Of a stretch of DNA of 64,000 nt, positions 22,538 through 34,400 are shown one piece after another. The stretch's first letter is position 1. Each line of letters opens with the position of its first letter. The position numbers were made by a program, and so were the translations under genes. Under the pieces are notes generated by a model. It was not told the DNA's origin, searched no databases, and saw only the letters and a list, made by a program, of their open reading frames with translations. Origin of the DNA: Trebouxia sp. TZW2008. Lineage: Eukaryota; Chlorophyta; Trebouxiophyceae; Trebouxiales; Trebouxiaceae. The DNA is taken from positions 213,959-277,958 of the forward strand of contig BDIU01000111.1 in NCBI GenBank assembly GCA_002118135.1, in the 5' to 3' direction.

Positions 22538-25500
22538 ATGCTGAGGGCTATCTTCATTCTGATCGTCTCATGCTTTTGGGCTCAATGGCAAAGCCGTGCC
22601 TCCCCGGTCGTGACAACCGTGTCGGTCGGCGAGCAACTCTCTGAAGACCTGCTGCCTCCAGGTCAATCCTTGGATTATCGATGGACAGTCTACAGGTGTG
22701 CAAAACATTGTTTTTGTGGGCAGAATTGTCCCACCGTCATTTCATCTCCCATGTGCCCAGGTGGCTTGGCGACATTGTCTCCCTAGACCCGCAAGTCCTG
22801 TTGAAATGCCACAATCGCATGACAAGTGGCTGCCAATCCTTGCGCATACACTGCAGAAACCAGGCTTTCTCTTCAAGGGACATATTTCACAGAGGTCAGC
22901 AAGCTGCAATGCAATGACAGCATCTCTGTGTCCAGAACTTTGTCATTTGAAGAGCCGCAGCCTCTCTCAGTACATGCAAATGCAAGTCCAAGTGAGATAA
23001 TCATACCCATACATGGCATCAGACTCTTCAATTGACCATTCAAATGCTTTCACTCTCCGAGGGACCCAACAGGGAGCTGGCACAAACAGTATCATGTTTC
23101 AATCAAAGTGTGATGCCTGACGAACACAAACATCATGCTCGACATTGGGCATGCTTTCATATCCTGCCCAAGAGAATGTCTGAAGGCATCAACCCATGCC
23201 CCAGCCAATGCATATAAGTAGAGTTGCAGCAACTTGTGACAAGGTCTGATAGCATCTGTGGCTGCTGCTGTCGCTGAAGCTGCAGCGTCTGTGCCGTCAA
23301 AAGTTGCTGACTGCAAGCGCTGCAAGCAGGCAGCATGCACTCCAAAAGTAGAATTGACTATTTGACAACCATAGAAAGCCATAGAAACCATTGTGCATGC
23401 TGTGCAGGAGGCAGGCACACTTGGCCAACTCCAGAAACAGACCAATGCTGGATGGACCCTGGGGCAGGCGTGGCAGCAGACTGTGTCATGAACAGCACAA
23501 TCAGCACGCAGCCTCATCTTGCAGACTACACCAGCATTGACGTGGCTATGATGAATGCTGTTGACCGGGATGGTGTGGTGCCGGACCGCACTGAGTTTGC
23601 TCGCAGATGCGCTCTTGCTGAGGAAGCTTTCAGAGAGGTCAATGTTAAGGTATGCAGGATAGCTGCCGGTTGTCATGCACTGCCATATGGGGCATGCTGT
23701 GCAGCAGCAACTTGACGTGATGCCTTTTGGCTTGCATCCATGTTGTAGCATGTGCAGTAAGCTAGGCTGCGATGCTACTTACTTCAACGGAAACAAATGC
23801 ATGATGTGTTCAACTTATCTGGCATGCTCATGTCCCTTGTGGCAATCAATAGCACTTTTTACTCATGCTGCAAATCATGCCTTCGTACTGCAAGCCACGC
23901 CTTCACATTGCAAATCGCGCCTTGGTCCTTCCTATCACAGCTTGCACAAAATGTCATGCATGCATGCAAAGCGCTGCTCATCATGTAACTGCCATCGGAT
24001 AGTGGCCTCTGTGCTTCAGGCAAAGTGCATTGCGCTGGGGTCCCAACTGCAGCCCCAGGGGGTCAGAGCATTGGCGCAATTTGGATATGAGCGCTGGGGA
24101 AGCTACGTGTCCACCATTGAAGTCTTTAAGGCAAGCTGATCAATGTCACTGCTTTTGACCGAGAAATACATTTGCCAGTCTCAGATGCATGCTTTGAAGC
24201 CTGTGACTGTTGAGATGTGAGCGCTGGGGGAGCTATGTGCTCACTGTTGAGGGATTTCAGGCAGGCTTACTATGTGGACGCTTTTGCTTGAGCAATAGTA
24301 GTATGTCAAGCAAGGAGTATTATCAGCAGCATGCTTCCAATGACGGTGCAAAATACATCAGATGCTTCGTCTTGATAATCTTTGCCCTGTTCACTTTTAT
24401 GAAGGTGGATAGATGCACCATTGGCACATAAGTGTTTTCTTTTCACCCTTGTTCTTTTTTGACAGTTGCAAGGCCAGAACGTTCTGCCTTTCAGCCTGCA
24501 GCATCAGACTTTGGCAGACGCTGGTTGTCAATAGTTGCTGCTTGGGCCGTGTTTGTGAATGCTGACGTGATGACCGCAAGCAAGTCTGCTTTGCCTGTGC
24601 TCCTAATCTGCATTCCACAAGGCCAACTCACCCTACCCTTCGGCCTGCAGCATCAGACTTTAGTAGCAGATACAGGTTGTCAACAGTCGCCATTTGTGTC
24701 ATGTCTGTGAACGTCGACATAGTTGCCACACAAAATTTCTGCTGCACCTGTGTTCCTGCTCTGCAATTACAAGTCCAAATCACTCTAGCCTTCCGCCTGC
24801 AGCATCAGACTTGAGTAGCAGATACAGGTTGTCAACAACTGCCACCTGTGTCATGTCTGTGAACACCAAGATGGTTGCTACACGCAACTTCTGCTTCACA
24901 TATGTTTCTGCTCTGCAGTTACCTGTCCAAATCACTCTAGCCTTCCGCCTGCAGCATCAGACTTGAGTAGCAGATACAGGTTGTCAACAACTGCCACCTG
25001 TGTCATGTCTGTGAACACCAAGATGGTTGCCACACGCAACTTCTGCTTCACATATGTTTCTGCTCTGCAGTTACAAGGCCAAATCATTCTAGCCGACCGC
25101 CTGCAGCATCAGACTTTCGTAGCAGATGCAGGTTGTCAACAGTTGCCACGCTGTGAACGCCGACATGGTTGCCACACACAGTTTCTGCTGCAGCTGTTCT
25201 CCTGCTCTGCAGTTACAAGGCTAGAACAGTCCGCCCTTCATCCTGCAGCATCAGACTTTGTGGCAGATGCAGGTTGTCAACAGTTGCCACCTGGATATGT
25301 GTGTGAACGCCGACATGGTTGCCGCACGCAATTTCTGCTGCACACGTGTTCCTGCTCTGCATTCTGAAGGGCAGAATGCTTTGGCCTTGTAAACATTCTG
25401 CCCTTCAGCCTGCAGCATCAGACTTCGATGGCAGATGCAGCTTTTCCGTAGTTGCCGCTTGTGTCATGTTTGTGAACACTGACACAATTGCCCTACGCGT

Positions 25501-28500
25501 CCTCTGCTTCACCTTTGTTTCTGCTCTGCAGTTACAAGGCCAGAACATTCTGCCCTTCAGCCTGCAGCATCAGACTTTCCTGCTAGCTGTCCTAACAGAC
25601 ATGGTGAACGAGTTCTTCTGGTGGGAGCAGTATAGCCGGCTTGCATCTGCAACAGAAGACTATGCCAGCAGCACAGTCACTGTTGAGCTTGTGTTCAATC
25701 GGGGACCAGAGACAGTCACCCTCAAGAAGGTCAGGCACAATGCATTTTTTGTCACAATAATCTGCTTTTCACATGCAGGACACACTTTTTGCTATGTTTT
25801 CAGTGTCTGCTGAACATGTTGCAGTTACTTTGAACTTGTGTTGCACCTGAATTCAGATGCCATTACTGCGTGAGTAGCATTTACATGCCTGTCCTGCTTG
25901 GTGTGCTTAATGTGCATTGCATTTTTGTTTAGAGGTGTCTGCAAGACAGAATTGTTGGTGGCATGACAGACCGCATGCGGATCTCTTTTCTGCTTTCCTC
26001 CCAGAAAATTGCAATGGATGATGCAAGGGCGTGTTCAATCCCAGCATGACAAACAACATTCGCGGCTTTGGCAGCTTGAGCAAGGGTTTGTTCAACTTTG
26101 GCAGCTTGAGCAAAACTTGATTCAACACTGCAAGATACAAGCAAACTCCCAGTCACTGGCAACTACCAACATGCATTGACAGCAACCAATGCCCACTGAA
26201 CACACATGCGACACCATGAAGTTGCTTTTGATCAGCAGCTGCTTGCAAATGTGCTTGCATACAGGGCATAGAGCATGCACGGCACTACCTTGAGAGGCGA
26301 TTTGCTCAGCAGCAGATGCCTGTCAACATCACTTGGATGTCTTCACAACCCCTGCCTGGTGAAAGCCCGAAGGACCAATTCACAGCCATTGTAGGCGAGA
26401 AGTAAGGCAGTTGCAGTCATGTGTTGTGATTCACTGCTCACAATTCGTTTTATGCTTCCCTGTTATATCTTGTCATGCACTGTCATTGTAGTCCTGATAT
26501 GGATGAGTGATCCTCCTGCAGTCATGTGTTGGGATCGCCTCCCTTGAGACTGTGGGTGGCCTGCTCAAAGATCTCAGACTAGAAGAATCGACTCTCTGTG
26601 GCGAGCACTAGTCACTGCTTCAATGCTTTTGAACGCACCAATCCACTTGCAGCCATGTTCATGAGCGCAGCTTAGTCGTGTCAAAGAGCAACACCGTGTC
26701 AACATCTGCATGACTTTGCTTGCCTAACCTGACACGTGCTGATGCGTGTTTGGCTTGGCAGGTACATGCAGCAACACTTTTCAAAAGGCATTGGATGGCG
26801 CTTGAGTTCCAGAGATGCCTTTACAGGGGCTGCTGCAGTAGCAGGTGAGCTCTCACCTCTTCCAAGTGTGCTGTGTCCATTGATTCAAATCCAATATAGG
26901 CATCATGAGGCTCCGGGTGTTTTGAAATGGACAGCAGATACTGTGTGTCAGCTTCACAATGACATGCACCCAACCAACAGTGTTACATCTGAACGCACCC
27001 TGATGTTGTACACACTTGCTTCATGTTTACATTCTTGTTTACATTTGTGATCACACAAGGTTCATCTTCAACATGGACACATATGCCTATGCAGGTTTTG
27101 TGTACTGGGTCTGGAATGCAAGGAAGCAGAAGCAAAAGCCTACAGCTTGGTCCAGCCAGATGAAGGCTGCAGACTCTGTGGCTGCTTTGCAAGGTAAAGC
27201 TAGACCTGCAGAATGGCATCAAACAACTACCTGCAAAGTGCACATATCTGTGCCTGAAAGCCACTCTAGTCTGGCAATCCCTGACCACATGAACATCTGC
27301 TTTTATGTTGAATGTAGCTGTCGATTGTGCGTCTTTCCCCGCATTTTGAGGTCTTGCACAAGCAATGCTGCTAAGCAGATGATGACTTGATTGCCACACT
27401 GCACAGCTGTCAGCAATTCAAACTCACCTATCGCGTTGCAGATCTATCAGAGCTGAAGAGACCCAATGGCAAGCTACAGATTGACCTCATAGCGGAGGCA
27501 GGTGCAGCACCCCTCACGGTGCAGATCTGCAAGGCGCCTGATGGGTCAGACTGGCTGCTTGGAGTAGGAGGTTATGCCAGGGTACAACCTTGAGCACGTG
27601 ACTGCAGCCTGACTGCAGGAAGATCATGCCATAATGCAACATTCACCATGTAAATGTACATCATTTCCGGCAGTGACAGGCTGTACGAAGGTACGATCCT
27701 TGCAACATGAATGTATACTGACTGCTGGTCGTGGCAGGTTACGTCAGGGTACAACTTTTGGTAAACTTATTGGGTTGATAAGATGCAGCATCATGTGATC
27801 CTGCAAACTTCAACAATGCTGTAGACGGTGCTGTTGGCAACTGCATTGAGGCAAATGTGTGGCTGTGATTGAGTCTTGCTGTTTTGCAAGGATGTACATA
27901 TCATTTATGCAGCCTGCTCAATGGCAGAAAGTTACTGCTCAGGTGTTCGCAGCTATCACAGGCAGTGGTGAAGAGGTGACCATCATCTACACAACTTGCT
28001 GATTTCCGTTTGGTGACTGTTTAGGTGTACAAGGCTGTCACAGGCAGTGGCCAAGAGGTGGCAGTCAAAGTGTTACACAATGCCAGCAAAACCAGGCTCA
28101 ACATGTTTGCCAAGGTTTGGATCCATCACTTCATGCTAATCACAAATGGTTCAGCTCTCCTTCCTGCAAGCAGCATGGTTGCAAAAGCTTAATTGACTAC
28201 AGCACACAACACACGTGTCTGCAGCAGGACATGTCTGCAAGTGTGGGTCTTCTGCTGAGTCAGGACGCAGTTCTTGTAGAATGCTACCACAAATGACGCA
28301 AACAGCTCGTCATCAACAAATGCGCTTTTGCCTAGAAGGCTACATAACATTGCTGTTGAGAACTGCAATGTGCCTGTTGACTTGGTGGTATTACAGAAGT
28401 CAATGTGCCTGTTGCTGACGCTGCTACATGTCTGCTTTGTAAACATCGCTTTTGCTGTAATGTTGCTCAAACTTCACAAATGTCAAGCGTGCGGATGCTT

Positions 28501-30439
28501 CATCCCTCACCTTGTATGTCTTAGAGAGAGAAAGAGAGAGTAATTTTACATGCTTCAGCCAGCCAACAAGGCTGATCACATGTGCCACACCGTGGCAATG
28601 ACTATATGTCTGTGGAAATTAGGCAGTCTATGACATAGTGAACACCCCCAAATGACCATGTTGCGCAAAAAAGCGCACATGTTGTAACCGCAGCCCTCAA
28701 ACAAATGACGGTACTTGGCCCGCACTCTAGCCAATGCTACACATTCAAACACTAAGTGCTTTTCATCGCCTAAGGCTCCAGATTATGTCACATGTCTTGA
28801 GACCTTGAGACATCGGCATGCAGGAGGCGCGGGTGCTGGAGTCAGTAGGGGCGCACTCTGCCATTGTGCAGTTGCATGGAGCCTGCTTACAAGAAAACAC
28901 TGCCATGCTTGTCCTGGAATACATGCAGGTAAGCATGCCTGTTCACCTGCATGTTCACTGAACCACACCTGCAGCCCGTGTTCATTTCACAAAAGTGCTG
29001 AGCTGTTCCAGACCAAGTTCTTGAGACGGAAGTTTTGGTCCTGTTGCATGGGCATGTAAACCTGCGTGGAGTTAGTATGACAAAAGGCCTGAAATCAAGC
29101 AGTCATCATTTTCATGAAAAAGCTTTTCTTCTGCTGCTCACTGCAGGGAGGTGACTTGCATGAAGCGCTTATGCAGCATGACAGCAGCAAAGCGCGCCAG
29201 GAGTCAGTCACATGGTACAATGGGGGCGCCAAGATAGCCCTGGATGTGGCGCACGGCTTGCAGTACTTGCATAGCCGCAAGGTGCGTACGGCTTATAATT
29301 CTTACAGGATCAACCTGATTTACAAGGCCACACCTGCTTGAGCCGTCAATCAATATCTGCTATCAGGATCTGCTGAATGCATATGACATTGCAACGGTGA
29401 CCACATGCCGTGACTGCACTGCAGTGCAGCATGTGACTGGCTCTGAAGAATGGAGTCAAGACGCATGTGCCACACCTGTCTTTGTTATGTTGCTAACTGT
29501 GTTGAGCAGCCATCACTGCCATTGCTTTGACTACTACATTGCTGCATCTAGCGGCATGGTGGTGCAGCATGCTGGACATGATGCGCATCTGCAGGTTATC
29601 TCTCAAGACCCATTGAGTGATGCATTGCCTGCAGATCGTCCACCGAGATATCAAATCCAAAAACGTGCTTCTGACAAAGGATAGTCAGAGCGCCAAGATT
29701 GCAGACGTGGGTCTGTCTAGGGTTCTGGATTCCCTATCATTTTCCAGTGCAAACATAGCTTATGGCACATTTGCCTATGCTGCACCAGAAGTGCTGCTGG
29801 GCTATGCCTGTACGGAAAAGGTGGGTCATGCGATGCACAACCAATTTGTGCGTGTATTCTTGCTGTCATCAACCATGCTTTGCTGACACCACATGCTTGC
29901 CAGAATGCAACTTCAGCATGTTGTTTGATGTTTGCTAACTCGTTTCTGTTGCATGGTGTCATCTGTAGCAACATGTCCATGGCACAATGTGCATATTGTG
30001 TGTAATGTATGCACAAGCTGCATCCAGTCGAAGTGTCCATCTGATTCAATGTGCACAAGGCAAAGCCATGCCTCATACCTTCAATACTGACATGCCTGAG
30101 TATTGTGTCATGACAATCTCAGATGTCACCCGTCTTCATGTGCTCTATCTGTACACTTTAGCTATGCATGACTGCCATAGCTTCTGCTATGTCAACTGTT
30201 TGCTGCAGGTCGACATGTACAGCTATGGAGTACTGCTCTGGGAGATTGTCACACAGGAAGTGCCCTCGCGTGGTCAGCTCAGAGACTTCAGAGTTCCTGA
30301 AGAGTGCCCACAGGCAGTCGCAGATTTGCATGACGCCTGCCTACAGCAGGATCCAAATTTGAGACCATCTGTGTCAGAAGCTATAGTGCAGCTACAGCAG
30401 GCTTCAAATCCAGCCAAAGCTTTGCATACCAGATCATGA
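22538..30439 (+). CDS. receptor-like protein kinase, single-pass, TKL-type kinase domain
   Basis: The first exon encodes a signal peptide (MLRAIFILIVSCFWAQ) and the start of an ectodomain I do not recognise. From 24020 the exons join in phase: 24020-24130, 25532-25729, 26265-26401, 26762-26844, 27095-27193, 27442-27581, 28025-28114, 28824-28928, 29147-29281, 29635-29820 and 30209-30439. A transmembrane segment (AFTGAAAVAGFVYWVW) is followed by the basic stop-transfer NARKQKQK, then a complete kinase domain. Landmarks are the Gly loop LGVGGYARV, AVKVL lysine, HRDIKSKN catalytic loop, metal motif DVG (usually DFG), YAAPEVLLG, and VDMYSYGVLLWEIVTQEVP. All catalytic residues are present, so it should be active. 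Exons between 22.68 and 23.65 kb are only partly resolved; one encodes DYTSIDVAMMNAVDRDG. The donor at 24131 is GC. Confidence 0.85.
24080..24262 (+). repeat. donor-side copy of a receptor-kinase exon end
   Basis: Exon 24020-24130 ends with sequence encoding YERWGSYVSTIEVFK and a GC donor. About 130 bp downstream, in the intron, is a diverged copy of the same end (GAGCGCTGGGGGAGCTATGT) that would encode ERWGSYVLTVEGFQ. It too is followed by GC. This is the donor-side counterpart of the acceptor-side duplications. Confidence 0.75.
24465..25590 (+). repeat. eight-unit ~152-bp tandem array across an acceptor in the kinase gene
   Basis: GCATCAGACTT marks each unit at about 24501, 24650, 24802, 24954, 25106, 25248, 25414 and 25567, a mean spacing of 152 bp (range 142-166). 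Each unit runs through intronic sequence with TGTGAACACC and TTTCTGCTCTGCAG-like blocks, an acceptor-like AG in most units, and about 45 nt of exon start ending CCTGCAGCATCAGACTT. Only the last unit is continuous with exon 25532-25729. The seven upstream units differ from each other by many substitutions and lack the body of the exon. Confidence 0.9.
26060..26123 (+). repeat. short tandem duplication in a kinase intron
   Basis: TTTGGCAGCTTGAGCAA occurs twice, 36 bp apart, each time followed by a related stretch ending TTCAAC. It lies in intron 25730-26264 of the kinase gene. No coding meaning is evident. Confidence 0.65.
27560..27760 (+). repeat. donor-side copies of the Gly-loop exon end
   Basis: The working exon end (GGTTATGCCAGG, donor GTACAACC at 27582) is followed by two decayed copies. 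One lies at about 27677-27696 (GGCTGTACGAAGGTACGATC). The other is at about 27736-27757 (GGTTACGTCAGGGTACAAC), preceded by CTGCTGG as in the exon. Both keep a GTAC donor. Spacing is roughly 95 and 65 bp. Confidence 0.65.
27940..28062 (+). repeat. acceptor-side copy of the kinase VYKAV exon
   Basis: The exon starting at 28025 (AG then GTGTACAAGG) encodes VYKAVTGSGQEVAV. A copy starting about 83 bp upstream, also behind CAG, would encode VFAAITGSGEEVTI. The shared core is TCACAGGCAGTGG. The copy stops matching just before the codon of the catalytic lysine. Confidence 0.75.
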
Positions 30440-31444
30440 GCGAGATGAAGATACTGCTGGGCGTGGTCAGGTTGTCACGTTGTCAGTCACCCTGGGAGCC
30501 TTCAAGCAAATGCGTAAGCTGAGACGGCAGCGATCAGCAATTTCTGCTGATAGACATTCTGCCGAAGTCATTTGAATACATCAGTCAGCGGATACTGGAA
30601 TGTTGCAATTAGCAATAAGCAAGTGTTGACATGCTTGGCATGTAAGAGTGCTGATTTGGAACAAAACCTTAGCCCCCGCTTTTAGCATAGGCTTTCCTTT
30701 CCCTTCTTCTGGTCAATTTGTGGGATTAGCTTTCTTCTACTGGCATGCCCTTGGCAACCATATTTGTGGAGTAGGGTTAAATGACGCTCTCACTTGCCAG
30801 CGCTCCGATGTCACTCAGGAGACCTGTGTTTTGCTTGCCTGCTGTTGCAGGTTGTTCCCGGGACTTATACATTGAGAATGTTGTCTGTGTAGTTGTATAG
30901 AACCCCAGCATCTTACTCTTGCATGCTGACCCTAGGCTGGAGTATACAGCGTTTGGTTGTGCTGCTCAAGCCACTCAGAAAGGACCATGCACTCAATCAA
31001 TCTAAAATAACCTTCATAAATGATTCATGCTGCAGACTTTACAGGAATGAAGGATGACCCAGCGTCTGACACGATGCGCCTGAAAGCCCTGTTGGCCTGA
31101 TTGTCCCTTGTCACACATGAACAGCCAGTAACTGTACGCAGCCCTATGCGTGTCCTGCTGTTGATGGCAGCAGGGTTCATGTGAAGTAAACGTTAATTTT
31201 TGTGTTCCCTTGTTGGACTGGTCATGGCTGTTCAGGTTTGGCATCCAGAGTCACCTGATCTTTTTAGTCTGGCATGCGTGGGGCCTGAAACTCTCATAGC
31301 TTCGGCTGCGCTATACACTGGCTGCCAATGCGTTTAAGCTAGATTGTCACAGCGCCCACTGCATGCCCATGAGACGCGCGATGCAGGCGTTACATGGTCT
31401 TTTCTGATCGAAAGTTTTGGCACAGTTCCATTATTCTGTGAATC
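30440..31444. other. intergenic, kinase 3' side and ICE2 promoter
   Basis: About 1 kb between two same-strand genes. It should hold the kinase 3' UTR and the promoter and 5' UTR of the ICE2-like gene. No exon, tRNA or repeat could be supported. Confidence 0.55.
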
Positions 31445-34400
31445 ATGACGCCCGAACAGCCTCAGCCTCCGCCTCTGCCTTGGGGGTGAGCCAGCTGCGC
31501 TGTTTTGCAAGAAATGTCGAAGCGTTTGACAGCACGCTCAAGGTGGCTGGACAACTCTGATCAGTCTGTGGTTTGACGCTGCAGGCCCGTCACAGACGCT
31601 CCCGATCCCGGAATTTTTGTCACTCAGGAAGCGTTCCAGACGTACTCTTTTGTACGATCTGAGCCTGATGTGCGCGACCCTTACGAACGTATTGGAGATC
31701 AGGTGAGTTTGGCTTGTTTACAGCTGGCACTTTTGCTGAAGGCCTACACCATTTCTTTGCATATGCTGACTACGGCCTGCTGCTGCTACCTGCAGGCTGC
31801 TCACAGCGATGCAGGCTTTGAAGCACAGGAAATGCTGCCAGTCATTGCACGAAACAAACAAGCGCACCAGCAAGCCCTTGAGCAGTCTTCAGATGAAGAG
31901 GTGGTCTCAGCTCAGCGCCCTCTAAAAAAACGCAGCTACTTTGCATCTGATGCTGCACCAACTACAGCAAGTCTGCTTGAATATGATTCATCACCTAAGC
32001 CACTCACTGACGGCGACCAGCCTATTCAAATGTTGTCCAAAGCACAGCACCAAAATCAGCACACACTGTCTCAGGCAGTCCAGGCTGGTGAGCATCTGAT
32101 GCCAGGGCAAAGGAGCAACAATGCATCATCCAATTCACTGCATATCATGGGACAAAGCACTGCAGGGGTAGTTCCAGCCACACACCCAGCCGCTGCCAAG
32201 CACAACAACCAGATCAGAACAGCAGCATCAACAGACAGCTTGGCTGTACCCGAGCAGAATGCACAAAGAGGAACAAACAGACAGGATCAGGGTAGCACAG
32301 CAATACCATTACAGACACAGGACAGCATTTCAGCGCAATCGCTTGCAAGCAACTCTTCTTCAGGACAGTCTAACCCTTGGGAGCTCAGTAAGCAGGCTCA
32401 GGCTGATAAGTGCAACCCCAACAATGCGGCCTATGACCCTGAGTTTGCTGCACAGCACAGCGCCTGGCGTGCAAAGAAGAGCCGTACATATGCGCATCAC
32501 AAGGCACGCAAGGCCAGGACTAAGCTGCTTAAGAGGGGACACTGGCCACAGAAATCCAGTCTGACAGCAGAGGAGCATGCATACCTTCTTGACCTGCAAG
32601 GTGGTCCATCTCTCAGGAACCAAAAAACCCTGCAAACATACAGTCTGGCCAAATGCAACAACCTGTTGCAGATGAATCCAGTCGCAAAAAGGTTTGCCTG
32701 CAGGTTGGCAAAGCACAACAGGTCCTCAATATAATCAAGTGTCAATATATCCCAGAGAATGCATGTGCAGTGCACAAAAGCAGCGACCAAGCATTTGGAC
32801 GTGAGTCCTATCACTTTGCTTGTGCTGCAATTTGATGTAAGCACAAATGCGTCAATGCAAGAGCGCATGTCGCAGGACACATGTGTTTCACTTGTCTCGA
32901 CAATGACAACCATAATTGGAATCATGATCGAAATATGGCTAATAATTGCTCCAATCGTAATTTACAGCTTGTTCTTCTGCTCCTGGTGTGCTCAAAAACG
33001 CTGCCTGTTGAACACAGGTGTGCAAGTGGAGGGTAAGGATGCAGCCAAGCTTGAGAGCCTCAAAGCTCGCCTGGCAAAGGAACAGCGGGAGTACCTCAAT
33101 ATGCTCAAGTCTAAGGCGTTCTCAGATCGCTCACGCTACACCTTCTGCTATGCAGCAGCTGCTAAGCAGATTGAGGTGAGGTTTTTGTCATCATTGATTG
33201 CTGATGCAAAGGAGCGCTGAACTGTGTAGTATTTGATTCGTGAGTCTTTGGCTGCATGTGAAATGAGGCAGCTCCATATTGTTGTTATTGTTTTAGGGGT
33301 TGTTCTTTGCGCATGCATTGCTTCAAAACCTTATGCTTACAGTGTGTCCTGCAGACAGCCACTGGAACATTGCCGTCATCGTTGTGACTTCAAGATGCTG
33401 TGCAATGACTCTGCCATCTTGTTTTCCCGCGCTCACCTGGTTTCTGGCTCATGTGATGCGTGGCAAATGCAAGCCTGTGCATTGGTCTATCATGCTTGTG
33501 TTCAATGCTGGCTCCCCAGTGATACCCTGCTCACCAGCAGCAAATTGCTTAGCTTGTTTGACAAATATGTCCTGAGATATGCGGCAGCTGGAGCAAGTTG
33601 GGAAAATGTTGTAGCCCCTGGTCACAATTTACACTCCGCACCTGAATGCTGATACCTGCTTGTCAAATGGGCTTTTGTCATCCTTTGATCAAGACTTGTC
33701 AAAATTGTGTATCAGACAATATCTGGATAGCCCTTGTTTGAGCCTGAAGGCACAAGAAGTGCTAATTACCTTCCAACAGTGCATCAGCAAATCACAGCAA
33801 ATCAGTCGACTGCAGAATGAAAGCATGCTCAAGACAAACCCATGTCAACACTCTTGCCTGTGGTCCTGAAGGCAGAGTTGGTGGCAAAGAGTGCCCAGGT
33901 CAAGCAGCTGCCCCAGCTGTGGAGACTCAGCCAGGTCATCTCCCTCCAATCTGCTGCTGAGCGCAAGCCCAGAGGTCTAGATTGGCGCCATCTTGCCACC
34001 CTTTCCCGCCAAGGCGCTCCCGCCAACTTCAGCATGCCTGAGCTCCCCATGCCAATTTCTCCTGAACATCCCTACATGCCAAGCGTGCGACAGTCACAGC
34101 CTGTGACCGGCACAACGCATGTCCACCCACAGTCTGACAACAGCGCAGCTCCTGCCGCCAACTCAGCTCATGAGGGCTTCAGCACAGTGGCACAGACAGA
34201 CTCATCTCCGCACCCGCAGCTGCATCAGGAGTCGGTCTGTCAAGAACATGCTGCGTGCAAGGAAACAGATCTGCTAATCACTGAAATTGCCTATCAATGC
34301 ATCACTAGCACCTATGCTCCAAGCTACACAGGTGGCTGGGAGTTGCCTGTTCAAATTCAAGCAAAGGCAGTAACACAGCGGGAGAAAATCAAGGCAGGCC

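Noticed and set aside
24432..25367. Chain of open frames with repeated peptides in the kinase intron
   Set aside because: They run through the decayed junction array; unit length is not a multiple of three and the frame differs between units, so a coding repeat is unlikely.
32601..32734. Extension of the ICE2 exon to a stop at 32734
   Set aside because: Phase and homology require splicing from 32600 (CAAG then GTGGTC) to 33018; the extra open sequence is intron read-through and the apparent stop is intronic.
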